In this document: one piece after another, positions 41,893 through 51,909 of the stretch
Numbering within the stretch: position 1 is the first letter of the stretch
Layout: the number at the start of each line of letters is the position of its first letter
Source: Aliivibrio sifiae
GTDB lineage: Bacteria > Pseudomonadota > Gammaproteobacteria > Enterobacterales > Vibrionaceae
Length of the DNA stretch: 64,000 nt
Reading direction: 5' to 3'
Assembly (NCBI RefSeq): GCF_002954705.1
Contig: NZ_MSCO01000003.1
Coordinates: 62,001-126,000 of the forward strand
The notes under the pieces: model-generated
What the model was told of the DNA's origin: nothing
Databases searched by the model: none
Seen by the model: only the letters and a program-made list of their open reading frames with translations
Translations under genes and position numbers: made by a program

Positions 41893-43152
41893 ATGAATCT
41901 TACTGAACTTAAAAACCGACCTGTATCGGATCTTGTTGCTCTTGGCGAATCATTGGGCCTAGAAAACCTAGCTCGTCTAAGAAAACAAGACATCATCTTC
42001 TCCATCCTTAAGCAACATGCGAAAAGCGGTGAAGACATCTTTGGAGATGGTGTTCTTGAGATTCTTCAAGATGGCTTTGGTTTCCTTCGTTCAGCAGATT
42101 GTTCTTATTTGGCTGGTCCGGATGACATTTATGTCTCTCCAAGCCAAATTCGTCGCTTTAACTTGCGTACAGGTGATACGATTTCTGGAAAGATTCGTCC
42201 ACCTAAAGATGGCGAGCGTTATTTTGCCCTTCTTAAAGTAAACGCAGTTAACCATGACCGTCCTGATAATGCTCGTAATAAAATCCTTTTTGAAAACCTT
42301 ACTCCTCTACACGCGAACGATCGTTTACGTATGGAGCGTGGTAATGGTTCAACTGAAGATATTACAGCACGTGTTCTTGACTTAGCATCTCCAATTGGCC
42401 GCGGCCAACGTGGTTTGATTGTTGCTCCGCCAAAAGCGGGTAAAACAATGCTACTTCAAAACATTGCTCAAAGTATTGCTTATAACCACCCTGAGTGTGA
42501 GTTAATGGTTTTACTTATCGATGAACGTCCAGAAGAAGTAACTGAGATGCAACGCCTAGTTAAAGGTGAAGTAATTGCATCAACGTTTGATGAGCCTGCA
42601 TCTCGTCACGTACAAGTTGCTGAAATGGTTATTGAGAAAGCAAAACGTCTTGTTGAACACAAGAAAGACGTGGTTATCCTACTGGATTCAATCACTCGTC
42701 TTGCTCGTGCTTATAACACCGTTATTCCATCGTCTGGTAAAGTGCTTACTGGTGGTGTGGATGCAAACGCATTGCACCGTCCTAAGCGCTTCTTTGGTGC
42801 AGCACGTAACGTTGAAGAAGGTGGTAGTTTAACTATCATTGCAACGGCATTGGTTGATACTGGCTCTAAAATGGATGAAGTTATCTACGAAGAGTTTAAA
42901 GGTACTGGTAACATGGAATTACATCTAAACCGTAAAATTGCGGAAAAACGTGTATTCCCTGCAATCGACTTTAACCGTTCAGGTACTCGTCGTGAAGAGC
43001 TTCTGACTAAGACGGATGAGCTACAAAAAATGTGGATTCTGCGTAAAATTGTTCACCCAATGGGCGAAACAGATGCAATGGAATTCCTAATTGATAAATT
43101 ATCAATGACAAAAACGAACGATGAGTTCTTTGATGCGATGCGTCGTCAATAA
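41893..43152 (+). CDS. rho: Rho, transcription termination factor
   Basis: A 419-residue RNA-dependent hexameric ATPase, the E. coli length. The N-terminal part has the MNLTELKN start and helix bundle, then an OB-fold RNA site ([17 protein letters not shown]). The ATPase core shows the P-loop [23 protein letters not shown] (Walker B region), QQRLLARAYNT-type motifs in [14 protein letters not shown], and the Q/R loops ([20 protein letters not shown]). The frame runs 8 codons upstream from TTG 41869, but ATG 41893 matches the family start. Confidence 0.98.
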   Translation: MNLTELKNRPVSDLVALGESLGLENLARLRKQDIIFSILKQHAKSGEDIFGDGVLEILQDGFGFLRSADCSYLAGPDDIYVSPSQIRRFNLRTGDTISGKIRPPKDGERYFALLKVNAVNHDRPDNARNKILFENLTPLHANDRLRMERGNGSTEDITARVLDLASPIGRGQRGLIVAPPKAGKTMLLQNIAQSIAYNHPECELMVLLIDERPEEVTEMQRLVKGEVIASTFDEPASRHVQVAEMVIEKAKRLVEHKKDVVILLDSITRLARAYNTVIPSSGKVLTGGVDANALHRPKRFFGAARNVEEGGSLTIIATALVDTGSKMDEVIYEEFKGTGNMELHLNRKIAEKRVFPAIDFNRSGTRREELLTKTDELQKMWILRKIVHPMGETDAMEFLIDKLSMTKTNDEFFDAMRRQ

Positions 43153-43197
43153 TTGAGTCTTTACTCAGTAATTGATACTTAGTTCTATAAATAATAA

Positions 43198-43225
43198 AAC
43201 GCTGCCTACTTAGGTGGCGTTTTTT
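43198..43225 (+). terminator. terminator after rho
   Basis: AACGCTGCC pairs with GGTGGCGTT (with G-T pairs), followed by TTTTT. Confidence 0.75.
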
Positions 43226-43313
43226 GTTGCTTATTTGTTAATTTGACGGCATCATCATCTGTACTAAGCTTTGGAATAGGAATGTCCGCTTAGTTTATCT
43301 AAAGGAGCAACAT

Positions 43314-44309
43314 ATGCGACAAGGACTGTTAGCATCGATCCTCCTCTCTGCAAGTTTGCTGGTTGGTCACGTATCAGCGTCAGAAATTCAACCTAACTTT
43401 GCACAAAGTTTATTAGTTGATCAGCAACTTAATAAGAAGGTGGATGAACTACATCAATATTTGATTGATGGAGATATCATTACTCTCAACTTTTCTCTTA
43501 ACCGCCTTTCAATGCCGCAACAAGAAGCGGTTCGTTTTATGTTGCTACAGCAAATAGAGCAACAAAATTTAGTTTTAGATCCCAAAGTCACTCTCTGGCT
43601 AAAAGAACAATTATCTATTCACCCAACGTATACAATTAAAGAGCAAGGCAATGGGTATGTCGTGACTAAACTGGCTTTTGATTATTCGAGTATAGTTTCT
43701 CGTGTGTTAAGCCAAATGTCGAAAGACCAACAAGTTTTAGATTTTATTCTTGCATCAGAAGAGCATCGTTTAGTGTTGTCTGAATGGCTAGTAGGTGAAC
43801 CCCATGAGGTTCGAGTTCGTCAATCTATTGTATTGGCAGAGTTAGACAGTTTAACGCCTGAAGCATTGGACAATTTAGTTTCTCAAATTACTGGTGATCC
43901 ATTATCAGTATGGCTACCAACGACAGAGGTGATGGTGCGTTTGGCACAGTTATCTAAAAGTAATGATATGTATAAAATCTTATGGAAGATGCGTACAGAT
44001 CAATACAGTATTTCTGAATTGGAGCGTTTATCGAATGCCGCGCCAGATCCATTTGCGACTCAACAATTAATGGCTGCAACGAATAACCCTTCGTTAAAAC
44101 AAAGTGCGTTTGCCTCGCTTGCAAAGCTTCATCCGCTTCCTCAGGAAGTTCAAATTTTTCTATTAGCTAAGATTGATCATATACAAGATGGTGGTGCGGT
44201 TGCTATGCATCTGGCGAATTACGGTCATGTTCCTTGGTTAGAGAGTTTATCAACAACGAGAAACAAGGTACGCCAACAACATGTACGTTTAGCATTATCA
44301 CAACGTTAG
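43314..44309 (+). CDS. secreted protein of unknown function
   Basis: A 331-residue protein with a Sec signal peptide (residues 1-22, GLLASILLSASLLVGHVSA with an Ala-x-Ala-like site before SEIQPN), so it is periplasmic or outer-membrane. The mature part is mostly helical with Leu and Gln repeats and no Cys. It has no catalytic motif I recognise. It lies between rho and ubiD without operon-like spacing (about 100 bases to ubiD). It is probably a conserved Vibrio protein. Confidence 0.85.
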   Translation: MRQGLLASILLSASLLVGHVSASEIQPNFAQSLLVDQQLNKKVDELHQYLIDGDIITLNFSLNRLSMPQQEAVRFMLLQQIEQQNLVLDPKVTLWLKEQLSIHPTYTIKEQGNGYVVTKLAFDYSSIVSRVLSQMSKDQQVLDFILASEEHRLVLSEWLVGEPHEVRVRQSIVLAELDSLTPEALDNLVSQITGDPLSVWLPTTEVMVRLAQLSKSNDMYKILWKMRTDQYSISELERLSNAAPDPFATQQLMAATNNPSLKQSAFASLAKLHPLPQEVQIFLLAKIDHIQDGGAVAMHLANYGHVPWLESLSTTRNKVRQQHVRLALSQR

Positions 44310-44408
44310 TGTAATTAGACTTAACTCCAGTTAATGGCTTTGAAGTAGGTTGGGGATATGAGGGAGTTTGGGTATAATCTATCCAAACTTCACTACATGT
44401 AGATAGCG

Positions 44409-46253
44409 ATGCAATATAAGGATTTACGTGATTTTCTCGATCACTTGGAAGAGATCGGACAGTTAAAACGCATTTCACACCCCATTGACCCTCATTATGA
44501 AATGACAGAGATCAGCGATCGTACTTTACGTGCGGGTGGTCCAGCATTGTTGTTTGAAAATCCTATCGGTTACGATATTCCTGTATTAACGAATCTATTT
44601 GGTACACCTGAACGTGTTGCGATAGGTATGGGACGTAAAGACGTTCTTGAACTGCGTGAAGTGGGTAAATTACTGGCGTATTTAAAAGAGCCTGAGCCAC
44701 CAAAGGGTTTTAAAGACGCACTAGATAAATTGCCTGTATTCAAGCAAGTATTGAATATGCCAACTAAGAATATTCGCAAGGCAAATTGCCAGCAGATTGT
44801 TTGGCAAGGTGATGAGGTTGATTTAGATAAAATCCCCGTAATGAGTTGTTGGGCAGATGATGTTGCCCCGCTATTAACTTGGGGTTTAACTATCACTAAA
44901 GGCCCAAATAAGAAACGTCAGAATTTAGGTATTTATCGTCAACAGAAACTGAGTAAAAACAAAGTCATTATGCGTTGGCTTGCTCACCGTGGTGGTGCGC
45001 TTGATTTACGTGATTGGATGGAAACCAATCCTGGTGAACCTTTCCCTGTCTCTGTCGCATTTGGAGCCGATCCTGCCACTATTCTTGGCGCAGTAACGCC
45101 TGTCCCTGATACCTTATCTGAATACGCATTTGCGGGTCTTTTGCGTGGTAGTCGAACTGAGATCACCAAATCTATTAGTAATGACTTAGAAGTCCCAGCC
45201 AGTGCTGAAATTGTATTTGAAGGTTATATCGACCCAACAGAATTTGCCGATGAAGGTCCTTATGGCGATCACACCGGTTACTATAACGAAGTTGAAAAGC
45301 ATCACGTATTTACCGTAACGCATATCACCATGCGTAAAGATCCTATCTATCACAGCACCTACACAGGCCGTCCGCCAGATGAGCCAGCTGTGCTTGGTGT
45401 GGCATTAAACGAAGTGTTTGTGCCGATCTTACAAAAGCAGTTTCCTGAAATTATTGATTTCTATTTACCACCAGAAGGCTGCTCGTATCGCATGGCGGTA
45501 GTGACGATGAAGAAACAATACCCAGGCCATGCAAAACGCGTGATGATGGGTGTGTGGTCGTTCTTACGTCAATTTATGTATACCAAATTTGTATTAGTGT
45601 GTGATGAAGAGGTGAATGCACGAGATTGGTCACAAGTGACAGCAGCAATGTCTCAGCATATGGACCCATCACGTGATAGTTTGATGATAGAGAACACACC
45701 AATCGACTCATTAGACTTTGCTTCGCCAGTCGTTGGTTTAGGCTCAAAAATGGGCTTAGATCTTACTAAGAAGTGGGATGCTGAATTAGCGCTGTCACCA
45801 GATGTTGAATGCTTACTAACCAATAAAGAAAATATTGAAGGTTGTCTGGCTGAAATTACTAAAACGTGCCCTGAAATCATTGATATTCATTTGCAGAATG
45901 ACAATGCGAGCATGGTAGTGGTGTCTATTGATAAACAAATCTCAGGTAATGGCAAAAAGGTCATGGAGGCTGTTTGGTCTCAATTTGATGAGAATAAGTT
46001 TGTTATTGTATGTGATGGCGATGTTGATGTGAGTGATTGGAACGACATTATTTGGGCGGTCACCACTCGAATGGATCCAGCAAGAGATACGCTGTTCTTA
46101 CAAAACGGAATTAGTCATTCAAAAATGGGGCTAGATGCGACCAATAAATGGGAAGATGAGTGCCTTCGTGAGTGGGGTACACCAATCAAGAAAGACCCAG
46201 AAGTTGTTGCTAAAATCGATGCTATTTGGGATGAATTAGGTATTTTCAAATAA
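44409..46253 (+). CDS. ubiD: UbiD, 4-hydroxy-3-polyprenylbenzoate decarboxylase, with a duplicated C-terminal module
   Basis: A 614-residue UbiD, about 117 longer than E. coli UbiD (497). It decarboxylates the ubiquinone precursor with a prenylated FMN made by UbiX. The conserved core is intact: [66 protein letters not shown], the catalytic E-D motif in [13 protein letters not shown], and [15 protein letters not shown]. Residues about 346-474 are followed at 488-614 by a second copy of the same module, whose last part matches the usual C-terminus ([31 protein letters not shown]). ATG 44409. Confidence 0.95.
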   Translation: MQYKDLRDFLDHLEEIGQLKRISHPIDPHYEMTEISDRTLRAGGPALLFENPIGYDIPVLTNLFGTPERVAIGMGRKDVLELREVGKLLAYLKEPEPPKGFKDALDKLPVFKQVLNMPTKNIRKANCQQIVWQGDEVDLDKIPVMSCWADDVAPLLTWGLTITKGPNKKRQNLGIYRQQKLSKNKVIMRWLAHRGGALDLRDWMETNPGEPFPVSVAFGADPATILGAVTPVPDTLSEYAFAGLLRGSRTEITKSISNDLEVPASAEIVFEGYIDPTEFADEGPYGDHTGYYNEVEKHHVFTVTHITMRKDPIYHSTYTGRPPDEPAVLGVALNEVFVPILQKQFPEIIDFYLPPEGCSYRMAVVTMKKQYPGHAKRVMMGVWSFLRQFMYTKFVLVCDEEVNARDWSQVTAAMSQHMDPSRDSLMIENTPIDSLDFASPVVGLGSKMGLDLTKKWDAELALSPDVECLLTNKENIEGCLAEITKTCPEIIDIHLQNDNASMVVVSIDKQISGNGKKVMEAVWSQFDENKFVIVCDGDVDVSDWNDIIWAVTTRMDPARDTLFLQNGISHSKMGLDATNKWEDECLREWGTPIKKDPEVVAKIDAIWDELGIFK

Positions 46254-46432
46254 GTATTGGTTTACTACATATTTTAGTGAAGTGTAATGTCTTGTAGCAA
46301 AACAGCTGTTGTTATCGATAAGCTATCAACACTAATTAAATCCATTCTGCTTTTGCGGAAAGACATTTCATTTCACTGGATAAAGTAAACGAAAAGGTAT
46401 TTCATTAAGCTCTGAAAAAGATAAAGAAAGGT

Positions 46433-46699
46433 GTGATGAAAAAAATAACCTTACTCCCACAGCAAAAAGAATTTAACATCGAAGAAGGGCAAACCATCTT
46501 AGATGCGGCATTAGAAGCGGGGATAAACTACCCAAATCGATGCCAAGTAGGTGCATGTGCCATGTGCTTATGTAAAAAGTTAGAAGGGGAAATAGAATAC
46601 GATTTAGAACCGCTTCTAACCGACAAAGAACAACAAGAAGGGTGGGTATTTGCGTGTCAGGCAACAGCAAAAAGTGATTTAGTGCTGTTGTTAGAATAA
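46433..46699 (+). CDS. 2Fe-2S ferredoxin-like protein
   Basis: An 88-residue plant-type 2Fe-2S ferredoxin. The cluster ligands are Cys37, Cys42 and Cys45 (CxxxxCxxC in NRCQVGACAMCLCKK) and a distal Cys in FACQ. It starts MMKKITLLP; ATG 46436 (one codon later) is equally possible. It lies 98 bases upstream of fre in the same direction, suggesting that the two form an electron-transfer pair: fre has no cluster of its own, unlike the FNR-ferredoxin fusions of related reductases. The acceptor is unknown. Confidence 0.9.
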   Translation: MMKKITLLPQQKEFNIEEGQTILDAALEAGINYPNRCQVGACAMCLCKKLEGEIEYDLEPLLTDKEQQEGWVFACQATAKSDLVLLLE

Positions 46700-46796
46700 A
46701 TCCTCCCCGTATAATTAGATCTTAATGCTCAATACACATAATAATTACAGCGTATAAATACCATTTTAAATAGGTATCAGCTGAAAAAGGAAAGTC

Positions 46797-47507
46797 ATGT
46801 CAATCAATTGCAAAGTAAAGTCTATCGAGCCATTGGCTTGTAATACTTTTCAAATATTACTTCACCCAGAACAGCCCATTGCTTTTAAAGCGGGTCAATA
46901 TCTAATGGTTGTTATGGGAGAGAAAGACAAACGCCCATTCTCAATCGCTAGTAGCCCTTGCCGCAATGAAGGCGAAATTGAGCTTCATATTGGTGCAGCA
47001 GAGCACAATGCTTATGCGGGAGAAGTGGTTGAATCAATGAAAGCCGCGCTAGAGAATGGCGGAGACATTCAAATTGATGCGCCTCATGGTGAAGCATGGA
47101 TCCGTGAAGACAGTGAGCGCTCAATGCTGTTAATTGCTGGCGGTACAGGTTTCAGTTATGTGCGCTCAATTTTAGATCATAGCATCAGCCAAAATATTCA
47201 AAAGCCAATCTTCCTATACTGGGGTGGCCGTGATGAATGTCAGTTATATGCTAAAGCAGAGATTGAAGCGATTGCCGCAGCACATGAACACATTACGTTT
47301 GTACCTGTTGTTGAGAAAGCAGAAAACTGGGCAGGAAAAACAGGTAATGTACTTGAAGCGGTAAAAGCCGATTTTAATTCTTTAGCGGAAATGGATATTT
47401 ATATTGCTGGTCGTTTTGAAATGGCAGGCGCTGCGCGTGAACAGTTCATAACAGAGAAACAAGCGAAGAAAGAGCAATTGTTTGGTGATGCATTCGCTTT
47501 TATCTAA
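46797..47507 (+). CDS. fre: Fre, NAD(P)H-flavin reductase
   Basis: A 236-residue flavin reductase of the FNR superfamily (E. coli Fre is 233), which transfers electrons from NAD(P)H to free FMN, FAD or riboflavin. RPFSIASSP is the flavin-binding motif, [16 protein letters not shown] the nicotinamide-binding motif, and [11 protein letters not shown] a third family block; the C-terminus ends FGDAFAFI. In luminous Vibrio, Fre can supply reduced FMN to luciferase; LuxG is a separate paralogue in the lux operon. A terminator follows at 47531. Confidence 0.95.
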   Translation: MSINCKVKSIEPLACNTFQILLHPEQPIAFKAGQYLMVVMGEKDKRPFSIASSPCRNEGEIELHIGAAEHNAYAGEVVESMKAALENGGDIQIDAPHGEAWIREDSERSMLLIAGGTGFSYVRSILDHSISQNIQKPIFLYWGGRDECQLYAKAEIEAIAAAHEHITFVPVVEKAENWAGKTGNVLEAVKADFNSLAEMDIYIAGRFEMAGAAREQFITEKQAKKEQLFGDAFAFI

Positions 47508-47530
47508 TTTTAGCTTTAGTTAATACAAAT

Positions 47531-47559
47531 AAAAATGCCACTTTTGAAGTGGCATTTTT
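47531..47559. terminator. bidirectional intrinsic terminator
   Basis: AAAATGCCACTT (47532-47543) pairs with AAGTGGCATTTT (47547-47558), A/T runs on both sides. It separates fre from the convergent hemCDXY operon. Confidence 0.85.
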
Positions 47560-47580
47560 ATGAACAGTATTTAAGTATAA

Positions 47581-48765
47581 TTAGTTGTTATCATCAACCA
47601 TAGTTAATGCTTTACGAGAAAGATCAGCCGCCGCTTGCTTGCGGTTTTGTTTATCTAGCACTCGTGCAAGGTAGGCGTAATCAGACATATTTTCACGTAC
47701 TTCCAATGCAGCTTCGAAATGTTCACGCGCAGGCTGCCATTTTTGCGTCCGCATATAAAGCTGGCCAAGTGTACTTTGAATCACAGGGTTACGAACATCG
47801 TAATTTGCCATGTCTTCAAGCAATATCGTTGCAGGGTGATAATCTGCAAGATTTAGAGTCGGTAATAATTCAACTAAGCGATCATCACTGCGTTTTTTTA
47901 GGTTATCTCGCAAGATAATATACGCTTCAGAATCGGCTTTACGAGCATGTAATTGTTTAATTAAACATATCAATATAGGAATGTGCTTCTTTAGTTTTTT
48001 AGGTAAAGAGTTCCAATGTTCTAATAAGCCAGCAGTGCCTTTGTTTGCCGCAATAAAGGCCATCAATCCGCATTCAGCTTTCTCTTCTAATTCTAAGGCT
48101 TGCTGCTCAGAGATTAACTTGGCTTTGGTTAATGGATGGATGATGTTTTTCAATGCTTGCCATTCATTTAAGGCTAAATAACATTCTTTAAGCAACTCTA
48201 ATAAAACAGGGTTGCGAGGGTAATCGACTTTTACAGATTGGAGTGTAGCAAGAGCCAATTCATATTGCTCTTCGCGCATTTGCAGTTTGGCACTAGTGAG
48301 CGCAACAGCGAGTGTGCTATCAGCTTGCTCTGAGGCTAATTGTAAGTAGCGATCACGTTGTTCTATTTGTTGGCGACCTTGTGCGGCTTCTGCTGCTGCA
48401 AGGTAATTCAATAATGGAAAGTCGTTGTAGCGACCGCCTTTAGTGATTAGACGTTCCGCTTCTTTCCATTCACCTTCATGCAGTTTAATCATACCTTTGA
48501 ACGTGTTGTAGCGTGCTTTTCGTAAATGACGAGCACTAAACCAACCACGGGTAAAATTACTGACAGAGAGAATACGTTTAACTACTATTTCTAATAAGAA
48601 TAATCCGGCGATTAGCGCACCGATAAAGAGAACTAACGTTGTTAAGCTCATTTCAACGGTTGTATTTGCGACTGAAATTAATACATAACCTTGTTGATCG
48701 GCGAACGTCGTTCCCACGATTAATCCACCGACTAAGACTATTGCCAGAAGAAGTAATCGGATCAT
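47581..48765 (-). CDS. hemY: HemY, haem biosynthesis-associated TPR protein
   Basis: A 394-residue inner-membrane protein with two N-terminal helices (LLLLAIVLVGGLIVGTTF and VLFIGALIAGLFLLEIVV) and a cytoplasmic TPR region (about 100-390, ending in AYLARVLDKQNRKQAAADLSRKAL). It is the fourth gene of hemCDXY and has an accessory, not clearly catalytic, role in haem synthesis. It overlaps hemX by 4 bases (start ATG 48765). Confidence 0.94.
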   Translation of the reverse strand: MIRLLLLAIVLVGGLIVGTTFADQQGYVLISVANTTVEMSLTTLVLFIGALIAGLFLLEIVVKRILSVSNFTRGWFSARHLRKARYNTFKGMIKLHEGEWKEAERLITKGGRYNDFPLLNYLAAAEAAQGRQQIEQRDRYLQLASEQADSTLAVALTSAKLQMREEQYELALATLQSVKVDYPRNPVLLELLKECYLALNEWQALKNIIHPLTKAKLISEQQALELEEKAECGLMAFIAANKGTAGLLEHWNSLPKKLKKHIPILICLIKQLHARKADSEAYIILRDNLKKRSDDRLVELLPTLNLADYHPATILLEDMANYDVRNPVIQSTLGQLYMRTQKWQPAREHFEAALEVRENMSDYAYLARVLDKQNRKQAAADLSRKALTMVDDNN

Positions 48766-49985
48766 GATTTATCTCCTTCAACCATTTCAGCTTTTTTTGT
48801 TGGCGTTGCTTTGACTGGATCGGACCCAACGGCTTGAACATTTCGGCGTAAGCGCTCAGAAATGAAGTCTGATAATAAAGCCTGTGTTTCCATTTTTTGT
48901 GGGTAGCGAACATCAACCTTGAATTTTGCTAGTGAGTCTAATTGCGCCATGAAACTCTTAACCGCGGGATCATCTTGCTGGAAGTATTGAGAAGACCATA
49001 GCTTAGCGCTCTCTAGTGAGGTCGCATAAACTTCACTTTGTTCACGATATAGCGCTTTAGAAGCAAGCAGTAGTTTTCCTTTGATGTTCTCTTTTAGGTA
49101 AAAATGTTGTTCGGGACTAAGCAAAGGAATGACATTGCCTTCACGGACACGATAAGTAATGAAATGACCAGCAAAGTCATCCAGAGACTGCATTAAGTTT
49201 GATTGCCAATCATTAATGTTAGTTGACACTTTCTTTTGTTCTACTGCATCAGCTTCAGGGAGTACAGCGCTAGCAAGAGGCAGTTTATTAATCTGTTGTT
49301 CTAGGCTATTCAGTTTTAACACCAAGCCATCACGGTCAATTAATGGAATAGCTTTTAACGTAGCAATATCGTCTGCCATAGCACGGCGAAGAGGCGTTAG
49401 GCTTGGATCGTTAAGTGCGGAGATACGTTGATCGGCATTTTCCATCAAACGCGTCGCACTGACGACATCATGTTCAAGCCATAATTTACGACCTGCCATT
49501 TTTACTAAGTAATCAGCCTCTGCTAGCAACCAATCATTTGGACGACGGCCTTTAACGTCAGCAATTGCTAACTGAAGGCTAGCGATACTTTTATCTTGTT
49601 GTTGCATCAAAACCGTCGCTTTACGTACGATTTCATCTGCTTTACCTGTAATACGTTGCTCTGCTGTTACCAGCTTTGCATCAAAAGTACTGTCAGCGCT
49701 GATTAGTTTTTGTTCTAACTGAGCAATTTTTATTTGTTGTTGGGTTACTTGTTGCTGTGATGCTAAGAAAGCACCACCACTTAATAAGATCGAAATAATA
49801 ATCGCAACAGTGCCTAAACGACGTCCTTTTTTATCAACAAGTTTTTCTTGTTTTTTAGGTGTCGCGGCAGAAGTTGAATGCGTAGTTGGTTCTGTTTTTC
49901 TCTGCTCTTGTGCAACTGAAGAAGACGCGATAACCGGCGCTGCGTTTTCTTCGGCAGGCTGTGGCTTATTGTTATTTTTTGTCAT
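48762..49985 (-). CDS. hemX: HemX, predicted uroporphyrinogen-III methyltransferase-like membrane protein
   Basis: A 407-residue membrane protein with a Pro/Ser/Thr-rich cytoplasmic N-terminus, one helix (about residues 57-75, LGTVAIIISILLSGGAFLA) and a large coiled-coil periplasmic domain (about 76-390). HemX is a conserved partner of hemCD; despite older names, it lacks a SAM-binding motif that would support methyltransferase activity. It overlaps hemD by 4 bases and hemY by 4 bases. Confidence 0.94.
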   Translation of the reverse strand: MTKNNNKPQPAEENAAPVIASSSVAQEQRKTEPTTHSTSAATPKKQEKLVDKKGRRLGTVAIIISILLSGGAFLASQQQVTQQQIKIAQLEQKLISADSTFDAKLVTAEQRITGKADEIVRKATVLMQQQDKSIASLQLAIADVKGRRPNDWLLAEADYLVKMAGRKLWLEHDVVSATRLMENADQRISALNDPSLTPLRRAMADDIATLKAIPLIDRDGLVLKLNSLEQQINKLPLASAVLPEADAVEQKKVSTNINDWQSNLMQSLDDFAGHFITYRVREGNVIPLLSPEQHFYLKENIKGKLLLASKALYREQSEVYATSLESAKLWSSQYFQQDDPAVKSFMAQLDSLAKFKVDVRYPQKMETQALLSDFISERLRRNVQAVGSDPVKATPTKKAEMVEGDKS

Positions 49986-50743
49986 TTGAAAGTCCCATCA
50001 TGATGATGCTCACTGAGATAGTGCAGCAAGTCGGAATTAGAGGCTCCGCCAACCGTTTCAATATGTTGATAACCAAGCTGTTGTCCAATTTGGTTAATTC
50101 GTTCGCTAGGCACTAATAATCGACACGTTAATACCCAATTTAAGTCTGTGTTGGTAAATTGTGAAGTGAAAAAAGTGAGTTGTTCACCACTGGTTACCAC
50201 CAATGTATCTACGTTTTTCACTTGCCACTCTTTGGTTTTTATTGAACCATTAAATGACGTAAGTTGTCGTTGATAAGTTTCACAATAAGTAACCTTTACC
50301 CCAAGGCCTTCGAGTGCTTGATAAATAAGGTCTCGTCCACCATTGCCTCTTAGAATTATAGCTCTTTTTCCAGTAACGTTTTCTAAGACAGGAAGTGCGA
50401 GTAAATGTTCACTGTCGCTTGGTGTTGGAAAGTGTACTGGATCTGAGATATAGGTTTTGAGCTGTTGAGCGCTCTTTTGACCAACCGCTATATAATTAAC
50501 ACCTTTTTTCCACTTTTTGTTCTGTTTTTCAAGGAAGTTTTGTGCGTGTTCAACGGCATGTTGACTGACTGAGATGATAAAATCACCATCAGACAAAGAA
50601 GAAAAAAGCGATGGTAACAGAGGGAGTTCTTTTCCTGGGTGAATAGTTAAAAGAGGATGAGAAATAGCATGATGCCCTAATGCTTTCAGGGCATCACACA
50701 ATGCTTGGCTCTCTTGCTCAGGGCGAGTCACCAATATGGTCAT
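49982..50743 (-). CDS. hemD: HemD, uroporphyrinogen-III synthase
   Basis: A 253-residue enzyme that cyclises hydroxymethylbilane with D-ring inversion. The family is poorly conserved, but TRPEQESQALCDALKALGH, IISVSQHAVEHA, YIAVGQKSAQQL, RGNGGRDLIYQAL, VTYCETYQR and TSGEQLTFF are present in the expected order. It is one base after hemC and overlaps hemX by 4 bases. Confidence 0.95.
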   Translation of the reverse strand: MTILVTRPEQESQALCDALKALGHHAISHPLLTIHPGKELPLLPSLFSSLSDGDFIISVSQHAVEHAQNFLEKQNKKWKKGVNYIAVGQKSAQQLKTYISDPVHFPTPSDSEHLLALPVLENVTGKRAIILRGNGGRDLIYQALEGLGVKVTYCETYQRQLTSFNGSIKTKEWQVKNVDTLVVTSGEQLTFFTSQFTNTDLNWVLTCRLLVPSERINQIGQQLGYQHIETVGGASNSDLLHYLSEHHHDGTFK

Positions 50744-50744
50744 A

Positions 50745-51680
50745 TTAAGCGTCTGCGTATAGGCGATCTAAAATATCTTTCGCGCCATCGTTAAGTAGTT
50801 GCTCAGCCAATTGCGTACCTAATGCTTCAGCATCTGACACTGGCCCCGTAATTTCGCCACGAACCATGATAGTGCCGTCCGGTTCTCCAACTAAAGCGCG
50901 TAACCAAATCTGGTTACCGTCAATTAATGAATAACTACCGATCGGAACCTGACAGCCACCTTCAAGACGGTTGTTCATTGCTCGCTCACACAATACACGA
51001 TGTGCTGTTTCTGGGTGATTAAGTGGTTCAAGTAGAGCACGAATACGAGTGTCATCTAGGCGAGTTTCAATACCGACAGCGCCTTGGCCAACAGCAGGTA
51101 ACGATTGCTCTGGTTCAATTGAGCTTTTGATTCGATCTTCTAGACCAAGACGAATAAGACCTGCACAGGCAAGAATGATCGCGTCATAATTACCATCGTC
51201 TAATTTCTTTAGACGAGTACCTACATTACCGCGAAGTTCTTTAATAATTAAATCTGGACGCGCTTCTTGTAACTGGCATTGGCGACGTAAACTACAAGTA
51301 CCAACAACTGAACCTAGTGGTAAGTCTTCAATACAAGTATAAGTATTAGATACGAATGCATCTCGTGGGTCTTCACGCTCACAAATTGTGACTAAACCTA
51401 ATCCTTCAGGAAACTCAACGGGCACGTCTTTCATTGAGTGAACCGCAAGATCTGCGCGACCTTCTAGCATCGCAACTTCAAGTTCTTTTACGAATAATCC
51501 TTTTCCGCCAACTTTTGCTAATGGTGTATCAAGAATGATGTCACCTTTAGTTACCATGGTAACTAATTCTACTTCCAAACCAGGGTGAAGAGACTGTAGC
51601 GCGTCTTTAACAAAATGAGCTTGCCATAGAGCTAAAGGGCTTTTACGAGTGGCAATACGAACTGGTAATTGCTGTGACAT
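50745..51680 (-). CDS. hemC: HemC, hydroxymethylbilane synthase (porphobilinogen deaminase)
   Basis: A 311-residue enzyme (E. coli HemC is 313) that polymerises four porphobilinogens into hydroxymethylbilane on a dipyrromethane cofactor. The cofactor cysteine lies in [15 protein letters not shown]. Other blocks are [45 protein letters not shown] and RGNVGTRL. It heads hemCDXY and is divergent from cyaA, as in E. coli. Confidence 0.98.
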   Translation of the reverse strand: MSQQLPVRIATRKSPLALWQAHFVKDALQSLHPGLEVELVTMVTKGDIILDTPLAKVGGKGLFVKELEVAMLEGRADLAVHSMKDVPVEFPEGLGLVTICEREDPRDAFVSNTYTCIEDLPLGSVVGTCSLRRQCQLQEARPDLIIKELRGNVGTRLKKLDDGNYDAIILACAGLIRLGLEDRIKSSIEPEQSLPAVGQGAVGIETRLDDTRIRALLEPLNHPETAHRVLCERAMNNRLEGGCQVPIGSYSLIDGNQIWLRALVGEPDGTIMVRGEITGPVSDAEALGTQLAEQLLNDGAKDILDRLYADA

Positions 51681-51839
51681 AGTAGTATCCGATCAAAATA
51701 ATTACCTTATCCTACCACTACTTGAGGGTGAGGTGAAAATACAGGATGACAACAGTGTGATTATAGGTTAAAAACAACACCGCAATTACTAGGAGACCTA
51801 GGATTGCGCTTAATGCGTAAACTTTACGCCAGTAATGAA

Positions 51840-51861
51840 AAATGTTATCTTGATCACGTTT
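51840..51861. promoter_or_regulatory. CRP-binding site in the cyaA promoter
   Basis: The 22 bases match the CRP consensus (AAATGTGATCTAGATCACATTT, from memory) at 19 positions, with intact TGATCACGTTT-type right half. It lies about 50-70 bases before the cyaA start, with a TATAGT box at 51862 immediately after it. E. coli cyaA is repressed by CRP through a similarly placed site. Confidence 0.8.
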
Positions 51862-51909
51862 TATAGTCGGTATTGGACGAGTTATGTTCAATATGAATCG
51901 TCATCATTG

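Noticed and set aside
46797-47507. LuxG identity for the flavin reductase
   Set aside because: The gene lies next to ubiD and a ferredoxin gene, not in a lux operon, and its sequence and context fit Fre.
51835-51909. 25-codon N-terminal extension of CyaA
   Set aside because: It covers a CRP site and -10 box, has no family similarity, and a normal-length CyaA starts at 51910.
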